DNA of 55,689 nucleotides from Planctomycetes bacterium TMED75 (GTDB lineage: Bacteria; Planctomycetota; Phycisphaerae; Phycisphaerales; SM1A02), in the NCBI GenBank assembly GCA_002171655.1, contig NHEC01000003.1, positions 1 to 55,689 on the forward strand, read 5' to 3'. Of this stretch, positions 52,300 through 55,689 are shown piece after piece. How positions within the stretch are numbered: the stretch's first letter is position 1; each line of letters starts with the position of its first letter. Made by a program: the position numbers and the translations under genes. Under the pieces are notes generated by a model that saw nothing but the letters and a program-made list of their open reading frames with translations, was not told the origin of the DNA and ran no database searches.

Positions 52300-53401
52300 T
52301 CTTCTGGTGACAGGTGGCGCAGGATTCATTGGTGTGAATCTGGTCCGATGGTGGAAAGAAAGAAACCCCGATGATGCACTGACGGTGCTTGATTCGCTCA
52401 CCTACGCAGGTAATGCGAACAGCCTAGATGGACTCGTGGGCACCGAAGGGTTCGAGTTCATACACGGCGACATCCGTGATACTGATATGGTCACGGACAT
52501 CATCAGCGACAAGGGAATCGATGTTCTAGTACATCTCGCTGCGGAGAGTCATGTCGACAGATCCATCGAGGGACCGGATGCATTCATCGATACCAATGTC
52601 GTCGGCACTCACAGTCTGCTCAAAGCTGCTCGGAAGGTTTGGTTCACGAACGACCGCTGGGCTCCACACCGATTTCACCATGTTTCCACCGACGAAGTCT
52701 ATGGTTCCCTGGCAATGGATGACCCGGCTTTCAACGAGGAGACTCCCTATGCGCCCAACTCGCCGTATTCGGCGAGCAAGGCCGGATCTGACCATCTGGT
52801 GCGGGCGTACCACCACACCTTCGGTATGGAAGTCACCACCACCAACTGTTCGAACAACTACGGTGGCTACCAGTTTCCAGAAAAACTGATTCCGCTCGTG
52901 CTCATCAACACCCTCCACGGAAAACCGTTGCCCATATACGGTGACGGCATGAATGTTCGAGACTGGCTGCACGTCAGTGACCATTGCCGAGGTATCGAAC
53001 TTGCCATCCGCAAGGGCGATCCGGGAGAGACCTACTGCATAGGTGGTCGGAACGAAGCACCCAACATTGAGATCGTGAAGATGATCTGTCGACTACTGGG
53101 TGAACGATTTGCAGCCGATCCGGAGTTGTCATCGAGGTTCCCCGAGTGTCCCGCAGCTTCAGGTCGAGACAACCAGGAACTGATTACCTATGTGAAAGAT
53201 CGACCCGGACATGATCGGCGCTACGCCATTGATCCAACAAAGGCTTCAAGTGAACTCGGTTACGAGCCCGAAATGACATTTGAATCAGGGATCGCCAATA
53301 CCATCGACTGGTACCTGGCAAACGAGCCCTGGTGGAAAGCGGTCACCGATGGCAGCTACCGAGATTGGATCGATACCAACTATGGGGCCAGGCAGAGCTG
53401 A
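52292..53401 (+). CDS. rmlB: dTDP-glucose 4,6-dehydratase
   Basis: A 369-aa extended short-chain dehydrogenase converting dTDP-glucose to dTDP-4-keto-6-deoxyglucose. The NAD-binding motif is TGGAGFIG (7-14). The catalytic region HVSTDEVYGSL is followed by PNSPYSASKAGSDHLV with the YxxxK pair. NCSNNYGGYQFPEKLIPL and DWLHVSDHCRGI are typical of RmlB rather than other epimerases. The start overlaps rmlD by eight bases. It is the last gene of the long plus-strand operon and ends six bases before the convergent dockerin-protein gene. Confidence 0.96.
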   Translation: MANLLVTGGAGFIGVNLVRWWKERNPDDALTVLDSLTYAGNANSLDGLVGTEGFEFIHGDIRDTDMVTDIISDKGIDVLVHLAAESHVDRSIEGPDAFIDTNVVGTHSLLKAARKVWFTNDRWAPHRFHHVSTDEVYGSLAMDDPAFNEETPYAPNSPYSASKAGSDHLVRAYHHTFGMEVTTTNCSNNYGGYQFPEKLIPLVLINTLHGKPLPIYGDGMNVRDWLHVSDHCRGIELAIRKGDPGETYCIGGRNEAPNIEIVKMICRLLGERFAADPELSSRFPECPAASGRDNQELITYVKDRPGHDRRYAIDPTKASSELGYEPEMTFESGIANTIDWYLANEPWWKAVTDGSYRDWIDTNYGARQS

Positions 53402-53407
53402 GGGTAC

Positions 53408-55330
53408 TCAACCCCAGGAAGCCAGCAACACAGCAAGATCACGACCATCTACGAAACCGTCACCGGTGATGTCGTTCTGCCAGCTGCCCATCGACTGCAG
53501 CAGGATGGTCAGATCGATTCGACCAACCATTCCGTCCTGATTGAGATCAGCCACGTTGAAGCGCGTATCGGGGTTTGTGCTACGTGAGAGATCCAAATCC
53601 ATTGGGTCATAGTAGAAATGATCTTGATCTTGCTGGCCGCTCGAGGCCCCCTGGACCCGATTGCCAAGTTCCCAATTCGAGATCTGATGCGGATGCAGGA
53701 CAAATGTGGGTATGAACTCACCAGATCCGTCGGAAGAAATGCCGACTGGAGGTGAAGGTGCTGACCAGTTTACCGGTCCGTGGGTAGCCCAAGAGGGAGA
53801 ACCTGCGTGCTCGACTGTGAAGTGGACATTGTCGATGATTGTCGTGGATGGATGGAACGTACTTGATACATCATTGCCTCGATACTTGTACGTGTGCAGA
53901 TTGCGTAGAAGTACTCGCTTGTTGTAGTTCATGAAGTCGACAGAACAACTACGAAAAGTGCAGTCCACCATGACCAGATGGTCAAAGTCTGGATTGAAGT
54001 TGAGTGACTGCGACGAGTACCGGGCATCGATCAGCCAGCGCACAAAAGCGAAATTCTTGAGCTTGGAGGCCCACTCAAGGTGACCGATCTGTGCATAGTC
54101 GTTGGTCGCAGTGATGTCCGCGAAGATTCTATTCTCTATGAAATCACCGTTGACGTGAAAATGGATGATGTCGGGGTGCATCGAGTGATTGGCGTTGTAG
54201 TGGTCATGCTTGTCGATGGTGCAGTCGATCACGGCACCAGGGCTCTGCCCCCAACAATCCTTGGATGAACGATTGAAGGTGGTGTGTTTCGCAAGGTAGA
54301 CCGTGCTGATACCGCCGGGAAAGTTTTCGAAGTCGATGTTCTTCACCCACATGCCGCCAGTCCAGTTGGTAAGCACCTTGGTGACTTCCGGGAGAGTTCC
54401 TGAAGCCCAGCCGTCTGGGTCTTCCGCACTCGTAATGAAAACATCTTCGAGGAAGAGTCTGTTGTCGTTGCCACCCACTCCTTTGAGAATCACCCCGTTG
54501 GCATTGGCACTGGACGGTATTTCCTCAGCAAGGATCGTGAGTCCCTTGAGGTGAATGGAGAGGTGCCGGGACCCGACGTTTTCGGTTGAATGTCCCCGAA
54601 GAGTGATTCGATCCCTGGAAACACCAGGAGCGGCACAGATTGTGAGTACCCGGTCATGAATTGTGTTGTTTAAATCGAAGTGACCATTGCTTATCCAAGA
54701 GTAATCACCAGGCTTCAGTTCGATACGTCCGTTGACGATGTCTGGCCCCAGTGCCGCGAGTGCATCGTCAATCGTGGTGTACTGAAGGTTCGGACCAACT
54801 CTGACTTTTTGAGGGCTGGGGTCGTAGTTGAACCAGAAACTTTGATTGCCGTTGTTCAGCATGTGAATATCTGAGGTGTCATGAACACCCTGGAGTACGC
54901 GAGGTTTGCCGTGATTTGGATAGATGATTGCACGGATCTCGTGGCGTCCGATTGTGAGATCAGAAACATCGATCTTGGCGATGTACTCCGCGTAACCTGT
55001 TTCCGGATGAGCCTGAACTGTGTCGGTCACCAAAGGATCACCGCCATCGAGAATGAACTCGACACGATCAATGTCGGTCATGTGAAAAGCGCTGATCGTG
55101 ACGTAGAAATCCTGGGAGCGAGTGACGAATGGAAATTCCGTCCACCGCGCAATGGCCTTGGCACCATAGCCAGGGGAAAGTGAGCTGCCGACGCGGCCGG
55201 GTTGTGGTGTTTGGGAATCGAATCCTGATCCTGGGTCCAGAGTATTGATGGTCAATCCGCTGGATTCAAGAACATCAACGCTGGAGGTAAAAATCGCGCA
55301 GCAGAAGAGCAGTGATGCAACAAGACCCAT
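53408..55330 (-). CDS. Secreted beta-helix-like protein with C-terminal dockerin
   Basis: A 640-aa exported protein. A signal peptide (MGLVASLLFCCAIFTSSV) is followed by an Ig-like or cadherin-like region (about 60-140) with FILDGGDPLVTDT. Next is a segment with the pectate-lyase-like start VGPNLQYTTIDDALAALG, then many short beta strands rich in Asn, Asp and His. This suggests a right-handed parallel beta-helix. The C-terminus has two adjacent Ca-binding dockerin-like repeats, DLNQDGMVGRIDLTILLQSMG and a second ending LLASWG at the last residue. No catalytic residues of a known polysaccharide lyase could be assigned. I prefer the ATG at 55330 (GGAG upstream) over a longer start at 55402. It may bind or trim surface polysaccharide. 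Confidence 0.82.
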   Translation of the reverse strand: MGLVASLLFCCAIFTSSVDVLESSGLTINTLDPGSGFDSQTPQPGRVGSSLSPGYGAKAIARWTEFPFVTRSQDFYVTISAFHMTDIDRVEFILDGGDPLVTDTVQAHPETGYAEYIAKIDVSDLTIGRHEIRAIIYPNHGKPRVLQGVHDTSDIHMLNNGNQSFWFNYDPSPQKVRVGPNLQYTTIDDALAALGPDIVNGRIELKPGDYSWISNGHFDLNNTIHDRVLTICAAPGVSRDRITLRGHSTENVGSRHLSIHLKGLTILAEEIPSSANANGVILKGVGGNDNRLFLEDVFITSAEDPDGWASGTLPEVTKVLTNWTGGMWVKNIDFENFPGGISTVYLAKHTTFNRSSKDCWGQSPGAVIDCTIDKHDHYNANHSMHPDIIHFHVNGDFIENRIFADITATNDYAQIGHLEWASKLKNFAFVRWLIDARYSSQSLNFNPDFDHLVMVDCTFRSCSVDFMNYNKRVLLRNLHTYKYRGNDVSSTFHPSTTIIDNVHFTVEHAGSPSWATHGPVNWSAPSPPVGISSDGSGEFIPTFVLHPHQISNWELGNRVQGASSGQQDQDHFYYDPMDLDLSRSTNPDTRFNVADLNQDGMVGRIDLTILLQSMGSWQNDITGDGFVDGRDLAVLLASWG

Positions 55331-55372
55331 GGGGAGACTCCAATATGGTGGCGGTTCTGATTTGGGTGTTAT

Positions 55373-55687
55373 ATGGCAGAATCGACATGTGAAGAATGCC
55401 AAACCAAAATAACAGTTCCAACACGACTCAGATCAGGGCAACTCAAATCGGTTGGTACTACAGCAGCTACCGACCTGAAATCTGTTGGCACGTATCAGAA
55501 TGGACTAGATAAGGCTCTGAGGGTCAGTCCCTTGGCGGTGGATATTCACCGGAGAGCTGTGGGGAAGAGTGAGGAAACTTCTGATGAACCGCCCCAAATG
55601 AAGAGCCTGATACTAAAAAAAACAGGCCATATTTCAAGTGTTAATTCTGAATTACGACAACTCTGTAGAAAAGCGAGGCCCCCATAA
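55373..55687 (+). CDS. Doubtful small ORF at the window end
   Basis: A 104-residue open frame starting MAESTCEECQTKITVP. The CxxC followed by K-I-T-V-P resembles the first half of planctomycete-type zinc ribbons, but the second CxxC is missing. LKSVGT occurs twice, eleven residues apart, encoded by an imperfect direct repeat. The rest is not recognisable. It could be a decayed zinc-ribbon gene or chance. It overlaps the upstream, probably untranslated, end of the dockerin-protein frame on the other strand. Confidence 0.25.
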   Translation: MAESTCEECQTKITVPTRLRSGQLKSVGTTAATDLKSVGTYQNGLDKALRVSPLAVDIHRRAVGKSEETSDEPPQMKSLILKKTGHISSVNSELRQLCRKARPP

Positions 55688-55689
55688 GG

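Overview
The window looks like a chromosomal segment of a planctomycete, most likely a Phycisphaerae-type bacterium. This is inferred, because no rRNA or other marker gene is present. Two exported proteins end in dockerin-like Ca-binding repeats of the GDxDxDGxVxxxDLxxLLxxxG type, one finishing exactly at LLASWG. There is also an exosortase with a VPLPA-CTERM substrate, flagellar fliD/fliS, a chromosomal ParB, and many surface-polysaccharide genes. I found no tRNA, rRNA, CRISPR array, transposase or phage module.

Layout. (1) 157-5831: first polysaccharide module, with gmd (GDP-mannose 4,6-dehydratase), a GT4 glycosyltransferase, an O-antigen-ligase/polymerase-like protein and a MOP-family flippase. 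The flippase has an unexpected soluble insert. (2) 5817-9965: fliS, a very large fliD and a possible small gene, all on the minus strand. (3) 10407-11559: parB with two identical parS-like sites. (4) 11762-16721: a secreted PhoD-type phosphatase, then a LOG / YtoQ / nitrilase-family operon. (5) 16837-19464: a CstB-like persulfide dioxygenase-rhodanese and a secreted protein with split dockerin repeats. (6) 19556-26535: GH38 alpha-mannosidase, an unknown protein, a sarcosine-oxidase-like flavoenzyme, a chagasin-like lipoprotein and a DHA2 drug exporter. (7) 26612-36283: second polysaccharide module, with a sulfotransferase, two more flippases, a LbH acyltransferase, an asparagine-synthase-like protein, a glycosyltransferase, a polysaccharide deacetylase and a second polymerase/ligase. 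(8) 36623-53401: exosortase module, all on the plus strand. It holds a VPLPA-CTERM surface protein, a fused tandem Alg14-like protein plus an Alg13-like partner, a degenerate nucleotidyltransferase, exosortase, EpsI, a Wzz/BY-kinase co-polymerase, an initiating sugar transferase, a 1461-aa TPR protein, and rmlA-rmlC-rmlD-rmlB for dTDP-rhamnose. (9) 53408-55330: a secreted beta-helix-like dockerin protein, converging on rmlB.

How the genes fit together. The last module reads as a complete Wzx/Wzy-type exopolysaccharide pathway: initiating phosphosugar transferase, Alg13/14-type glycosyltransferase, chain-length regulator and rhamnose supply. It is coupled to an exosortase that would process the VPLPA-CTERM protein encoded just upstream. 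The wider neighbourhood supplies further sugars (GDP-deoxyhexose), modification (sulfation, acetylation, deacetylation) and flippases. The window is therefore mainly a cell-surface polysaccharide and surface-protein region, interrupted by a flagellar-cap pair, parB and some metabolic genes.

The most unusual observations are four. A putative flagellin-hook-IN-like domain sits in a periplasmic loop of a flippase next to fliD. A possible Cys-Gln thioester-type domain occurs in the exosortase substrate. An Alg14-like protein is duplicated within one chain. Two exact copies of a parS-like 16-mer lie in and upstream of parB.
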